Both the position numbers and the translations under genes were made by a program. From Micromonospora trifolii (GTDB lineage: Bacteria > Actinomycetota > Actinomycetes > Mycobacteriales > Micromonosporaceae): a stretch of DNA of 64,000 nucleotides. This document shows positions 11,771 through 22,981 of this stretch, piece after piece; position 1 is the first letter of the stretch, and every line of letters starts with the position of its first letter. The stretch spans positions 1 through 64,000 of the forward strand of contig NZ_JAKKFD010000024.1 in the NCBI RefSeq assembly GCF_022229005.1. The letters are read 5' to 3'. The notes under the pieces were generated by a model. It worked only from the letters and a program-made list of their open reading frames with translations, had not been told where the DNA came from and ran no database searches.

Positions 11771-11800
11771 GGGGGACTCCAGGTGGTTGGGGGTGGTGGG

Positions 11801-13393
<1,593 letters not shown>

Positions 13394-13548
13394 TCAGCGA
13401 GGTGGCGCGGGCGGGCACCGGAGCGCGCCACGATGCCGGCACGTCGCCTCATCGTACCCAGTGAGCTGGGCGACCCGTCCGTGGCAGGCCGGCCGGCGCG
13501 GAGGCCGGGGGGCGGACGTTCGCGCCGCGTTGGGTCTACGGTGAGGGG

Positions 13549-13968
13549 GTGCACGACGAGCCCATCGACCCGTTCAATGGCGACCCGGCCGATCCGACCG
13601 CGGGTCTGGATGACCCGGGCGATGACGCGACGCCGGATCCGCTGACCGACGTCGAGCGGCAGGATGTGCTGGAAGACCTCGCTGACCTGGAGATCTACCA
13701 GGCTCTGCTGGCCCCGATCGGGGTCCGCGGGTTGGTGATCGAATGCGAGGACTGTCGCGAGCCCCACTACTTCGACTGGGACCTGCTCCGCGGCAACCTG
13801 CGGCACCTGCTCAACTCGGGCCGCCCGCGGGTGCACGAGCCCGCCTACGACCCCGACCCGGACCACTACGTGACCTGGGACTACGCCCGGGGTTACGCGG
13901 ATGGGGTGCACGACACCCTGTCCGAGGGCACCGAGGACGAGCCGGGCGCCCCGACCGCCACCAAGTGA
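13549..13968 (+). CDS. DUF5319 family conserved protein
   Basis: A 139-residue acidic protein of unknown function, conserved next to guaB and the sigD/bldM region in actinobacteria (known from gene order). The N-terminal 45 residues are Asp/Pro-rich. A core at about 45-115 includes LAPIGVRGLVIECEDCREPH and FDWDLLRGNLRHLL. The CEDC pair could bind a metal. The start is GTG at 13549; no strong ribosome-binding site is visible beyond a G-run, so translation may be near-leaderless. Confidence 0.75.
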   Translation: MHDEPIDPFNGDPADPTAGLDDPGDDATPDPLTDVERQDVLEDLADLEIYQALLAPIGVRGLVIECEDCREPHYFDWDLLRGNLRHLLNSGRPRVHEPAYDPDPDHYVTWDYARGYADGVHDTLSEGTEDEPGAPTATK

Positions 13969-13990
13969 CGCCGCCGGCGGCGGGTGTCCC

Positions 13991-14090
13991 CGCTGCCACT
14001 GAGCGTGTCCCGCTGCCACGCCGCCCCCTGCTGCCGCGCGTCCCGGGCGCCCTGCTGCCGCGCGGCGGGCCCGGCTGCCGCGCGGCGGGC
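13991..14090. repeat. imperfect short repeats between convergent genes
   Basis: The motif GCTGCC recurs about five times at irregular 18-30 base spacing. The last units extend to CTGCTGCCGCGCG and GGCTGCCGCGCGGCGGGC. It lies between the stops of the DUF5319 gene and the bldM-like gene. There is no coding potential; it looks like slippage-generated sequence. Confidence 0.55.
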
Positions 14091-14095
14091 GTATG

Positions 14096-14911
14096 TCAGG
14101 CGACCAGACCGGCGCGGAAGCCTGCCGCCACCGCGTGCGCACGGTCCCGGGCGCCAAGCTTGCGGAACAACCGGCGGGCGTGCGTCTTGACGGTGTCCTC
14201 CGAGACGAACAGCTCCCGGCCGATCTCCGCGTTGCTCTTGCCCTCGGCCATCCCGAGCAGCACCTGAAGCTCACGCTCGGTGAGGCCGATCGACGCCCGA
14301 CTGGGTCGGGCGTTCGGGGCGGGACGGCCCGGGTCGGTCTGCCCCGCCGACTCGCCGGTCCCCGCCTCCGCCTCGTCGTCGCCCCGCTGCACCGGCACCG
14401 ACGCCACCCCGGCAGGTCCGTCGGCGGCAGTGGCCGCCCAGCCGGGCTCACCGGATCCGCGCGGCGACGGCCCGGAGCGGCCGGAACCACCCACCGCCGC
14501 CGCATCCCGAGCGGGATCGGTGATCCGCTGCCGGGAGGCTCGACCGGGCGCGGTGAGCAGCAGTAGCGCCTTCGCCACCGCGCTGGTCAGGTCATGGTCG
14601 ACGTTTTGGATGAGCCCCCGGGCGCCGGCGCTGATGGTGGCCGCCGCGGCCTCGGACTCCTCGGTGCCGAGCAGCAGCACGGCCGCCTGCGGCGCACGCG
14701 CCAACACCCGGCGGACGAAGCCGGCGCTGTCCGGCCGGGTGAGTGCCGTGTCGGCCAGGACCACGTCGGCCGGCCGCTCGGCCAGCCGCAGCATCACCTC
14801 GGGATCAGAGACGGCGGTACGAACGATCGCGGACAACCCCAGCCGCGCGGCAGCAGAAGTAAGGTGCTGGGCCGCGAGTGGTGTCCGAACGCACACAAGA
14901 ACGGTACGCAC
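14096..14911 (-). CDS. BldM-like orphan response regulator
   Basis: A 271-residue regulator. Residues about 1-120 resemble a receiver domain; about 121-205 is a Gly/Ser/Pro-rich linker; the C-terminus is a LuxR/NarL helix-turn-helix (LTERELQVLLGMAEGKSN, then VSEDTVKTHARRLFRKLG). The helix-turn-helix end is very like Streptomyces BldM, and the gene is divergent from a whiD-like gene exactly as bldM is. The receiver is degenerate. The N-terminal acidic pair is replaced (LVCVRTPL), the site of the usual Lys reads QNVD, and an Asp is retained in VVLADTAL. Phosphorylation is therefore unlikely. GTG at 14911 has a good AGGAG six bases upstream. The long linker is unusual for BldM, which is about 200 residues. 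Confidence 0.8.
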   Translation of the reverse strand: MRTVLVCVRTPLAAQHLTSAAARLGLSAIVRTAVSDPEVMLRLAERPADVVLADTALTRPDSAGFVRRVLARAPQAAVLLLGTEESEAAAATISAGARGLIQNVDHDLTSAVAKALLLLTAPGRASRQRITDPARDAAAVGGSGRSGPSPRGSGEPGWAATAADGPAGVASVPVQRGDDEAEAGTGESAGQTDPGRPAPNARPSRASIGLTERELQVLLGMAEGKSNAEIGRELFVSEDTVKTHARRLFRKLGARDRAHAVAAGFRAGLVA

Positions 14912-15164
14912 TGTGGTCTCCTCTCCGCCAACGAGCAGACCATGACGCGGTCGGCTGGGGAGGGGGTTCCGGGCAATCCTTCGAACTTTTCCGACAGATG
15001 GGGCAAAAGCCGCAATTTCCCGGACGTTTTCGATCACAGACGTGTGAGTTGACGACAGCCCGGGTACCGGGAGATCCAGGCCGGGAACGGTGCGCCTGCG
15101 CGGCCCGCCGCCCGGATGCCGGCCATAAGGATTCTCGCGGAGCCGCGCGGGAGGAGGGGTGCTG
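14912..15164. promoter_or_regulatory. divergent promoter region of bldM-like and whiD-like genes
   Basis: 253 bases between two divergent start codons. Ribosome-binding sites are visible at both ends: GGAGAGGAG before the bldM-like gene and GGAGGAGGGG before whiD. No sigma-factor box was recognised with confidence. Confidence 0.6.
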
Positions 15165-15548
15165 ATGTCGAACGTACGTAGACTGCCCGGACCCATCGTC
15201 GATCTCTGGGACTGGCAGCGACTCGGTGCCTGCCGAGGGCGCGACAGCGCCCAGTTCTTCCACCCCGACGGTGAGCGTGGTTCGTCCCGGCTGCGTCGTG
15301 AGTCCGCCGCCAAGTCGGTCTGCCGCGCCTGCCCGGTTCGCGCCGAGTGCGCCGCCCACGCCCTGTCCGTACGCGAGCCGTACGGCGTGTGGGGCGGCTT
15401 CAGCGAGTCGGAGCGCCTGCGACTGCTCGCCGTCGGCTGGGAGGACTTGGCAGACCGCCGGCACGCTCGGGTCGACGTCGCGCGGCTGGAGGCCCGCCTG
15501 GGCCGCCCGCACAAGTCGACAGTTCCGGCCCAACGCAACGTCGCCTGA
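15165..15548 (+). CDS. whiD: WhiB-family iron-sulfur regulator, WhiD/WhiB3-like
   Basis: A 127-residue protein. The N-terminus (RLPGPIVDLWDWQRLGACRG) and the FFHPDGERG segment match the WhiD/WhiB3 subgroup. Four Cys ligands for a [4Fe-4S] cluster are at GACRG and in VCRACPVRAEC, followed by the G[V/I]WGG turn (YGVWGG). A basic C-terminal part (about residues 90-120) probably contacts DNA or the sigma factor. WhiB proteins act with the principal sigma factor and sense redox or nitric oxide. WhiD is needed for sporulation in Streptomyces. ATG at 15165 follows GGAGGAGGGG; an ATG two codons earlier is also in frame. Confidence 0.9.
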   Translation: MSNVRRLPGPIVDLWDWQRLGACRGRDSAQFFHPDGERGSSRLRRESAAKSVCRACPVRAECAAHALSVREPYGVWGGFSESERLRLLAVGWEDLADRRHARVDVARLEARLGRPHKSTVPAQRNVA

Positions 15549-15572
15549 CCCGAGGCGTCCCCAAGCATCCGC

Positions 15573-15605
15573 GAAGCCGCGCCCCCGCCCAGGGGGTGCG
15601 GTTTC
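15573..15605 (+). terminator. hairpin after whiD-like gene
   Basis: Arms GCCGCGCCCCC and GGGGGTGCGGT with one G-T type mismatch around a short loop, followed by TTTC. It starts 25 bases after the stop. Confidence 0.7.
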
Positions 15606-15661
15606 GTGCCGTTCATGCGGTTCGGTCGCGGCGAAACCTCCGGCGTCGCCGATTACCGCGA

Positions 15662-15738
15662 TGATCGACTCGGGTTCCTTGATATCGGGGCATCCCGTCG
15701 GCCCGGACACCCCGACTTCAATGACCCCGAGTCGATCA
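15662..15738. repeat. inverted repeat, type B
   Basis: Arms of 29 bases (15662-15690 and 15710-15738) starting TGATCGACTCGGG and ending TCGGGG pair with four mismatches around a 19-base loop. It lies between the whiD-like terminator and the promoter region of the next gene. It is unrelated in sequence to the family A palindromes. Confidence 0.75.
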
Positions 15739-15879
15739 AGTCGAACGTGCGGTCGATCCCTGGGCGTTTGTCCGGTCTGGGGCACTCCGGCCGTGCGGAG
15801 GGCTTAGGCTGCTGCGAGTTACGCGGCCTTTGTCCAGTGATCGGATCCACCCGTCGGCCGGAATCCTGGCCGGGCCGAG

Positions 15880-16069
15880 GTCGTTACATACCCTGACGAT
15901 CGCAGCACCACCGACCCGCCGCCCGAGCGCTGGGGGCTGGTCGCGCAGGTGGGAATGCCAGCCCACACCCGGTCGTTACCGTCCCCACGAACGACCGACA
16001 GGCACCGCCTCGACGAGGGTGCCGGCGGATGGGCCACCCCCGGAATGACCCCGGCCCCCCGGTCGTTAC
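15880..16069. promoter_or_regulatory. three GGTCGTTAC boxes at 90-91 base spacing
   Basis: The identical 9-mer occurs at 15880-15888, 15971-15979 and 16061-16069, the last 178 bases before the start codon. Two copies continue as CGTTACA, whose complement TGTAACG resembles the half-site reported for the cell-wall regulator MtrA. The protein encoded downstream is a secreted cell-wall-type enzyme, which fits. Regulator assignment is inference. Confidence 0.45.
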
Positions 16070-16246
16070 ATCTGGACCCGGCGCCACGAGCCCCCGCTCG
16101 CAGGCCGCCGACCCCGGACGCCCGACACGGCGTCACCTCCCAAGACTTTTCCCCTTGTATGTGCAGCGCCGGACGAGGTGCTCACACCCGTGACTGCCGC
16201 CCCCCTTGGCGGTTCGGGTGTCCTACCCCCGAAGGAGCTACCCCTC

Positions 16247-16813
16247 ATGAACACGATCTTCCGTAAGAGCATGCTGTCTGTTGCTGGTCTCGCGTTCGCC
16301 GGTGGCGTGTTCGCCGGCCCGATCGCCGCCCACGCCGCCACCCCGGTCGTGGACGCCAAGCCCGTCGCCGCCGCCGTGCAGTCGGCAGCGCCGAAGCCGC
16401 AGGGCGACCAGTCCCACATCACCCTCACCGACGAGCAGACCGGCAACGTGAAGGCGATCATCGCCGCCACGAAGAAGGCCGGCCTCCCGGAGCGGGCCGC
16501 GGTCATCTCGATCGCGACCAGCCTGCAGGAGTCGAAGCTGGAGAACCTCGGCCACCTGGGCGACGCCAACGACCACGACTCGCTGGGCCTGTTCCAACAG
16601 CGCCCAACCAGTGGTTGGGGTACGCCGGAGCAGATCACCAACCCCGAGTACTCCACCACCGCGTTCCTCAAGGGCCTCAAGCAGGTCGACGGCTGGCAGG
16701 ACATGCCCCTGACCCAGGCCGCGCAGACGGTGCAGGTGTCGGCCTACCCGGACGCCTACGCCCAGTGGGAGCAGCAGGCCACCGACCTGGTCGGCCAGCA
16801 CTGGAACAGCTGA
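16247..16813 (+). CDS. secreted lysozyme-like (transglycosylase-type) protein
   Basis: A 188-residue protein with a Sec signal peptide (about residues 1-31, ending in AHAA). The mature part from about 62 resembles the lysozyme-like domain often fused to NlpC/P60 domains in actinobacteria and phages: ISIATSLQESKLENL with a candidate catalytic Glu, then SLGLFQQRPTSGWGTPEQI and a YPDAYAQWEQQA segment near the end. It probably acts on peptidoglycan outside the cell; activity is inferred from fold only. A GAAGGAG site precedes the ATG. The gene has an unusually long upstream region with repeated boxes and ends at a strong hairpin. Confidence 0.8.
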   Translation: MNTIFRKSMLSVAGLAFAGGVFAGPIAAHAATPVVDAKPVAAAVQSAAPKPQGDQSHITLTDEQTGNVKAIIAATKKAGLPERAAVISIATSLQESKLENLGHLGDANDHDSLGLFQQRPTSGWGTPEQITNPEYSTTAFLKGLKQVDGWQDMPLTQAAQTVQVSAYPDAYAQWEQQATDLVGQHWNS

Positions 16814-16844
16814 CCCCGGCAAGACCGCAGCACCACACCGACCG

Positions 16845-16877
16845 CTGGCCGGCACCCCAACTCGGGGTGCCGGCCAG
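16845..16877. terminator. strong hairpin terminator
   Basis: Perfect 14-base arms (16845-16858, 16864-16877; CTGGCCGGCACCCC and complement) around a 5-base loop, followed by TTCTG. It follows the lysozyme-like gene and faces the convergent oxidoreductase gene. Confidence 0.85.
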
Positions 16878-16894
16878 TTCTGCTCTCTGAATCC

Positions 16895-16947
16895 GCAGAT
16901 CTTGGACACTTTCCGTTCCGCGCGAACGGAAACTGTCCAAGATCTGC
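16895..16947. repeat. long palindrome, family A copy 2
   Basis: Twenty-four-base arms (16895-16918, 16924-16947) pair with one mismatch around CGCGC. Arms read GCAGATCTTGGACA then a TTTCCGTTC core. It lies between convergent genes just beyond a separate terminator. It shares 21 arm positions with copy 3 at 55256. Confidence 0.85.
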
Positions 16948-17001
16948 GTGCACGGCCGGGGGTAGCGGACCAGCCCGGGCGGCGAGACGCCGTGCCGATG
17001 G

Positions 17002-18669
17002 TCAGCGGACGGTGACGGTGATCGTGTGCCAGCCGGTGGCGCCGTCGGGGACGACGTCCTGCGTACGTTCGGTCTGGGTCTCACCTGTCGCGTCGGTCGC
17101 GCGGACCTGGAGCCGGTGTTCGCCCGGTGTGGCGTCCCAGCGCCAGGACCACTGCACCCAGGTGTCCACCGACACGGTCGGGGCAAGCGCGGCTTCCTGC
17201 CACTGGCCGTCGTCGACGCGTACCTCGACTCGGCGGATGCCCCGGTGCTGCGCCCAGGCAACTCCGGCGACAGTCACCGGTCCGGTGGTCAGCCGGTTGC
17301 GCCCCCGGGGCGTGTCGATCCGCGACTGGGTCTTGATCGGCCCCTGGGGGGACCAGCCGCGCGGCACCCAGTACGCGTCGAAGTCGGCGAACCGGGTCAG
17401 CTCCAGTTCGGTCACCCACTTGCAGGCCGACACGTAGCCGTAGAGGCCCGGCACCACCACCCGGACCGGGAAGCCGTGCTCGACCGGCAGCGGCTCGCCG
17501 TTCATTCCGACGGCCAGCAGGGCGTCCCGTCCGTCGCGCAGCGCGGCGGTGGGGGTGCCGCAGGTCCAGCCGTCGACCGACCGGCCGACGACCTGGTCGG
17601 CGTCGTCGTCCGGCTCGACCTCGTCCAGCAGTTCCCGCAGGGGTACGCCGAGCCACAGGGCATTGCCGATCAGGTCCCCGCCCACCTCGTTGGAGACGCA
17701 GGCCAGCGTGACGTACCGCTCGACCAACGGTCGGGCCAGCAGATCCGCATAGCTGTAGGTGCGCTCCCTGCCGACCCGTCCGTGGATCCGCAGTCGCCAG
17801 GTGTCCGGGTCGACCTGGGGCACCACCAGCGCCGTGTCGATCCGGTAGAACCCAAAGTTCGGGGTGACGTACGGCGCGAGCTGGGTCAGCGAGAGGTCAG
17901 CGCCCGCCGGCACGGCCGGTGCGGGGGCGACCGGCGCGGGCAGGCGGATCGCTTCGCGGGCTGCGGACACGCCTCGCCGCCCCGCCAGCCACCGTCCACC
18001 GAGTCCGGCCGCCACGGCCGTGCCGAGCAGCACTCCGCTGCCGGTGAGGAACCGCCGCCGCGACTCCGGGTCCACTTCGGCGGGCCCGACCGGTTCGGCG
18101 GCCGCCGTCGGCCCGGCGGGAGTCACGGGCACCGGCCCTGCCGGAGACACCGGCGCCGACTCGCCGGGCGACACAGGACCCGCCGGCGACACCGGACCAA
18201 CCGGTGGCGTGGGTGGTGACCAGGACCAGGGGTCCAGCTCGAACGGTCCGCCGATGAACAGCCAGAGCACCAGGGCGCCGAGACCGGCGCCGACCACTGA
18301 CGGCAGCGCGTCGGCGAGGTCTGCGCCGGAGCGGGTCAACGCGGCGGCCACGCCGATAACGCCGAACGCGGCGATGCCGGCCAGGCCGAGTGCCAGTCGG
18401 CGGACCGCCAGTACGCCGAAGAGGGCGGCGAAGCCTCCCAGCAACACGGCAGTGCCGACCAGCAGCGCGATCTTGTCGGCGGTGCCGAAGAGGTCGATGG
18501 CGAGTTGCTTCAGCGACTCGGGGACGGCGTCGACGATGACCCCGCCGACCGCGACCAGGGGCGACGACCGGGGGCCGGTCAACACCGCGACCGGTTCGGC
18601 GATCCCGATCGCGACGGCGGCGGCGGTGATTCCGGCCAACGCGGCGTACCGCCGTGACGTGGTGCTCAT
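17002..18669 (-). CDS. membrane-anchored molybdopterin oxidoreductase, sulfite oxidase-like
   Basis: A 555-residue protein. Residues 1-145 contain about four or five hydrophobic helices; 148-200 is a Pro/Gly/Ser/Val linker. An RRRFLTGSG segment with a following hydrophobic stretch (204-225) looks like an internal Tat-type anchor. The molybdopterin (sulfite oxidase-fold) domain follows: YVTLACVSNEVGGDLIGNAL has the candidate molybdenum-ligand Cys, and VEHGFPVRVVVPGLYGYVSA is typical. The last 110 residues are the Ig-like dimerisation domain, with VAWAQHRGIRRVEVRVDDG. It probably works outside the membrane; the substrate is unknown. The start at 18669 begins the first membrane helix; an ATG at 18690 is also possible. 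Confidence 0.85.
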   Translation of the reverse strand: MSTTSRRYAALAGITAAAVAIGIAEPVAVLTGPRSSPLVAVGGVIVDAVPESLKQLAIDLFGTADKIALLVGTAVLLGGFAALFGVLAVRRLALGLAGIAAFGVIGVAAALTRSGADLADALPSVVGAGLGALVLWLFIGGPFELDPWSWSPPTPPVGPVSPAGPVSPGESAPVSPAGPVPVTPAGPTAAAEPVGPAEVDPESRRRFLTGSGVLLGTAVAAGLGGRWLAGRRGVSAAREAIRLPAPVAPAPAVPAGADLSLTQLAPYVTPNFGFYRIDTALVVPQVDPDTWRLRIHGRVGRERTYSYADLLARPLVERYVTLACVSNEVGGDLIGNALWLGVPLRELLDEVEPDDDADQVVGRSVDGWTCGTPTAALRDGRDALLAVGMNGEPLPVEHGFPVRVVVPGLYGYVSACKWVTELELTRFADFDAYWVPRGWSPQGPIKTQSRIDTPRGRNRLTTGPVTVAGVAWAQHRGIRRVEVRVDDGQWQEAALAPTVSVDTWVQWSWRWDATPGEHRLQVRATDATGETQTERTQDVVPDGATGWHTITVTVR

Positions 18670-18750
18670 CGGCCCAGTGTGCGCGATCATCTCGCCCGGT
18701 CGCCAACAACGTCAGCGTTCGGTAATGACCTGGCGGCCCGCAAGAACGAG

Positions 18751-18784
18751 CCGGGGCGCACCGCCATACGGCGGTGCGCCCCGG
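18751..18784. terminator. groEL terminator hairpin
   Basis: Perfect 15-base arms (18751-18765 and 18770-18784) with ATAC loop, 20 bases beyond the groEL stop. It also lies 81 bases before the next minus-strand gene start, so it separates groEL from the oxidoreductase gene. Confidence 0.85.
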
Positions 18785-18803
18785 AACGGGTGTCGCTACC
18801 GGA

Positions 18804-20829
<2,026 letters not shown>

Positions 20830-20964
20830 ACCCTCCTGGGGTACTGGTTTCGTTGCTGGCCAGCGGGGCTGACCAGCGTCAATCTGCCTCATGCCACCGG
20901 GCGGTGCCGTCGTCGCGGGTGCCGGTCCGCCTGGCGTGCGCACCCGGGTCGCGAGACCCGGAAG

Positions 20965-20991
20965 CTGGCACCCTCAGGGTGAGAGTGCTAA
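20965..20991. promoter_or_regulatory. CIRCE element, distal half-degenerate copy
   Basis: Right half GAGTGCTAA (20983-20991) matches the CIRCE consensus exactly. Left half CTGGCACCC (20965-20973) has three mismatches to TTAGCACTC. The spacer is 9 bases as required. Expected binding site of the heat-shock repressor HrcA. Confidence 0.75.
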
Positions 20992-21009
20992 TCGCAGGTT
21001 ATTCCGTGG

Positions 21010-21036
21010 CTAGCACTCCGTCAAGGAGAGTGCCAG
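21010..21036. promoter_or_regulatory. CIRCE element
   Basis: CTAGCACTC, nine bases, GAGTGCCAG: CIRCE spacing is exact, with one mismatch in the left half and two in the right. Together with the copy at 20965 it gives two HrcA operators before groES, as reported for Streptomyces groESL. It is also only 53 bases before the divergent methyltransferase gene. Confidence 0.85.
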
Positions 21037-21088
21037 CGCGTCGCGCCCCGCCAGCGAGGATTTCCGGGTCGGCCGGGACAATGGCCGG

Positions 21089-22285
21089 GTGGATCTCGAT
21101 CAGCTGGCCGCGCTGCGTACCCCTGAGGGGTCGGCCGCGCTCACGGCGGCGGCCGACCTGGCCGGCGGTGATCCACTGGTCGCGGCGTCGGCGCTGCGCG
21201 CGACAGGGGTGCCGCCGACGTTGGCCGCGGCCGCCCTCACCCAGGCCGAGCTGCGTCACCGGGCGGTGGGCAAGTTCGGCAGGGCCGCCGCTGGGATGTT
21301 CCTCACCCGTCCCGGCCTGGAGCAGGCCACCCGCCGGGTGGTCGCCGACCGTCGCGCCGCCCGGCTGTACGCGGCCGGAGTGCGCACACTGGCCGACCTC
21401 GGGTGCGGGCTCGGGGCCGACGCGCTGGCCGCCGCCCGCGCCGGCATCCGGGTGTACGGGGTGGAGGCCGACCCGGTGACCGCGGCGATGGCCGCCGCCA
21501 ACGCCGAGGCGGCCGGGCTGGCCGAGCTGTTCACTGTCGAGTGCGGCGACGCGACCGGGTTCGACGTGTCACGGGTCGACGGGGTCTTCTGCGATCCGGC
21601 CCGGCGTACCACCGGCACCGGAAGACGGATCTTCGACCCGCGCGCCTACTCGCCACCGTGGGACTTCGTCACCGGGCTGGCCGAGCGGGTGCCACGCACA
21701 GTGGTGAAGGTCGCCCCGGGCCTGGACCACGCGCTCATTCCGGCCGGCGCGGAGGCCGAGTGGGTCGGCGTGGACGGCGACCTGGTCGAGGCCGCGCTCT
21801 GGTGCGGCGAGCTTGCGGAGGTGCCCCGCCGCGCCACCCTCTACCGCCAGCGGGGCGCCGAGGCTCACCTCCACCAGCTCACCGGCTCGGGTGCCGCCGA
21901 GGCGCCGGTCGGGCCGCCGCGCCGCTACCTGTACGACCCGGACCCGGCGGTGGTCCGCGCGCACCTCGTGGCCGAACTGGCCACCGAACTGGACGCCACC
22001 CTGGGCGATCCGAGCATCGCCTACCTCTACGCCGACCAGCCGATCCACACCCCGTTCGCGCGCTGCCTGGAGATCACCGACGTGCTGCCGTTCTCACTCA
22101 AGCGCCTGCGGGCGCTGCTGCGCGACCGGCGGGTGGGCCGGGTGGAGATCCTCAAGCGGGGTTCGGCGCTCACCCCGGAACAGCTTCGGCGGGACCTGCG
22201 GCTGGCCGGGGACGCGGCGGCGAGTCTGGTGCTCACCCGGGTCGGCGGCGCACCGACGGTGCTCGTCGGCCAGCCGGTCGCCTAG
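21089..22285 (+). CDS. class I SAM methyltransferase with THUMP-like domain
   Basis: A 398-residue protein. The SAM-binding motif I is TLADLGCGLGADALAAARAG at about residue 107, followed by an acidic residue at VYGVEADP. A DPARR motif (VFCDPARRTTG) takes the place of the usual catalytic Pro motif. The C-terminal 100 residues (ADQPIHTPFARCLEITDVLP, then a KRGS segment) match the THUMP-like domain seen in actinobacterial members, suggesting an RNA substrate. Target unknown. The start is GTG at 21089, with little room after the CIRCE operator. Confidence 0.8.
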   Translation: MDLDQLAALRTPEGSAALTAAADLAGGDPLVAASALRATGVPPTLAAAALTQAELRHRAVGKFGRAAAGMFLTRPGLEQATRRVVADRRAARLYAAGVRTLADLGCGLGADALAAARAGIRVYGVEADPVTAAMAAANAEAAGLAELFTVECGDATGFDVSRVDGVFCDPARRTTGTGRRIFDPRAYSPPWDFVTGLAERVPRTVVKVAPGLDHALIPAGAEAEWVGVDGDLVEAALWCGELAEVPRRATLYRQRGAEAHLHQLTGSGAAEAPVGPPRRYLYDPDPAVVRAHLVAELATELDATLGDPSIAYLYADQPIHTPFARCLEITDVLPFSLKRLRALLRDRRVGRVEILKRGSALTPEQLRRDLRLAGDAAASLVLTRVGGAPTVLVGQPVA

Positions 22286-22322
22286 CGTCGCCTCGGCCGG
22301 CCGGTCGACTAGCCTCGTCGCT

Positions 22323-22802
22323 GTGGCGGGACAGGGCACGCCGGCAACGGCACTGGTGGTCAAGCGCGGGATCGCGCATCGCACCCATCCGTACCGGGTG
22401 GCGCCGGACGCCCCGAACTACGGCGCGTTGGTGGCGGTGGCCCTCGGCGTGGCACCGGAGCGCGTGTTCAAGTCGCTGGTGACCGAGGTAGACGGTGCCC
22501 TCACAGTGGCGGTCGTCCCGGTCACCGGCGAGCTGGATCTCAAGGCGCTCGCGGCGGCGGTCGGCGGCAAGCGGGCGGAGTTGGCCGACCGGGCGGTCGC
22601 CGAGCGGGCCACCGGTTACGTACGCGGTGGGATCAGCCCGCTCGGGCAGCGTCGACGGTTGCCCACAGTGCTGGACGAATCCGCGCTCGATCTCCCGACG
22701 ATCTACGTATCGGCTGGTCGGCGCGGTCTGCAACTCGAACTGGCAGCGGCGGATCTGGTGGCGCTGACCGACGCCCGCACCGCGCCGTTGCAGACCCACT
22801 GA
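22323..22802 (+). CDS. ybaK: YbaK-family aminoacyl-tRNA deacylase
   Basis: A 159-residue protein of the YbaK/ProX editing family, which hydrolyses mischarged Cys-tRNA(Pro). The family Lys-containing block is ERVFKSLVTEVDG, followed by AVVPVTGELDLKALAAAVGGKRAELAD, and GYVRGGISPLGQRRRLP is the characteristic glycine loop. Normal length. The start is GTG at 22323, 37 bases after the methyltransferase stop, so the two are probably cotranscribed. Confidence 0.92.
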   Translation: MAGQGTPATALVVKRGIAHRTHPYRVAPDAPNYGALVAVALGVAPERVFKSLVTEVDGALTVAVVPVTGELDLKALAAAVGGKRAELADRAVAERATGYVRGGISPLGQRRRLPTVLDESALDLPTIYVSAGRRGLQLELAAADLVALTDARTAPLQTH

Positions 22803-22819
22803 CGACGGTCGTTACGTCG

Positions 22820-22845
22820 ACTCCCCCGTGGGATACCCGGGGAGT
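22820..22845. terminator. hairpin after ybaK
   Basis: ACTCCCC (22820-22826) and GGGGAGT (22839-22845) form a stem 18 bases after the stop. The outer bases GTTAC (22811-22815) and GTAAC (22844-22848) also face each other, and a GGTCGTTAC box starts at 22807. No T-run follows, so it may be a weak terminator or a regulatory site. Confidence 0.5.
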
Positions 22846-22863
22846 AACAGTCGCGTTGCTGAA

Positions 22864-22882
22864 TTGTTATCGCTCCCAACAA
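22864..22882. promoter_or_regulatory. possible operator of the sugar ABC operon
   Basis: TTGTT, nine bases, AACAA: an inverted repeat in the AT-richer upstream region of the sugar-binding protein gene, 100 bases before its ATG. It could be the site for the ROK regulator encoded at the end of the operon; this is inference. Confidence 0.35.
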
Positions 22883-22981
22883 ACTATGCACCTGCGCGGT
22901 CTTGTGGAGCCGGTGTGACGCGAAATACGTTGCCGGACACAACAAAACAACACCTCCCCCACCTCCGAAAGGACCCTGCAC

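Larger units (their letters stand above)
15606..16246. other. 641-base gene-free region before lysozyme-like gene
   Basis: No convincing gene. It holds an inverted repeat at 15662-15738, three copies of GGTCGTTAC at 15880, 15971 and 16061, and the leader of the downstream secreted protein gene, ending in GAAGGAG before the ATG at 16247. Candidate open frames here have no domain-like sequence. Confidence 0.6.

Noticed and set aside
15606..16246. A cyclic-di-AMP (ydaO-type) riboswitch before the lysozyme-like gene
   Set aside because: Such riboswitches precede actinobacterial wall hydrolases, but the conserved internal blocks of the motif were not found here.
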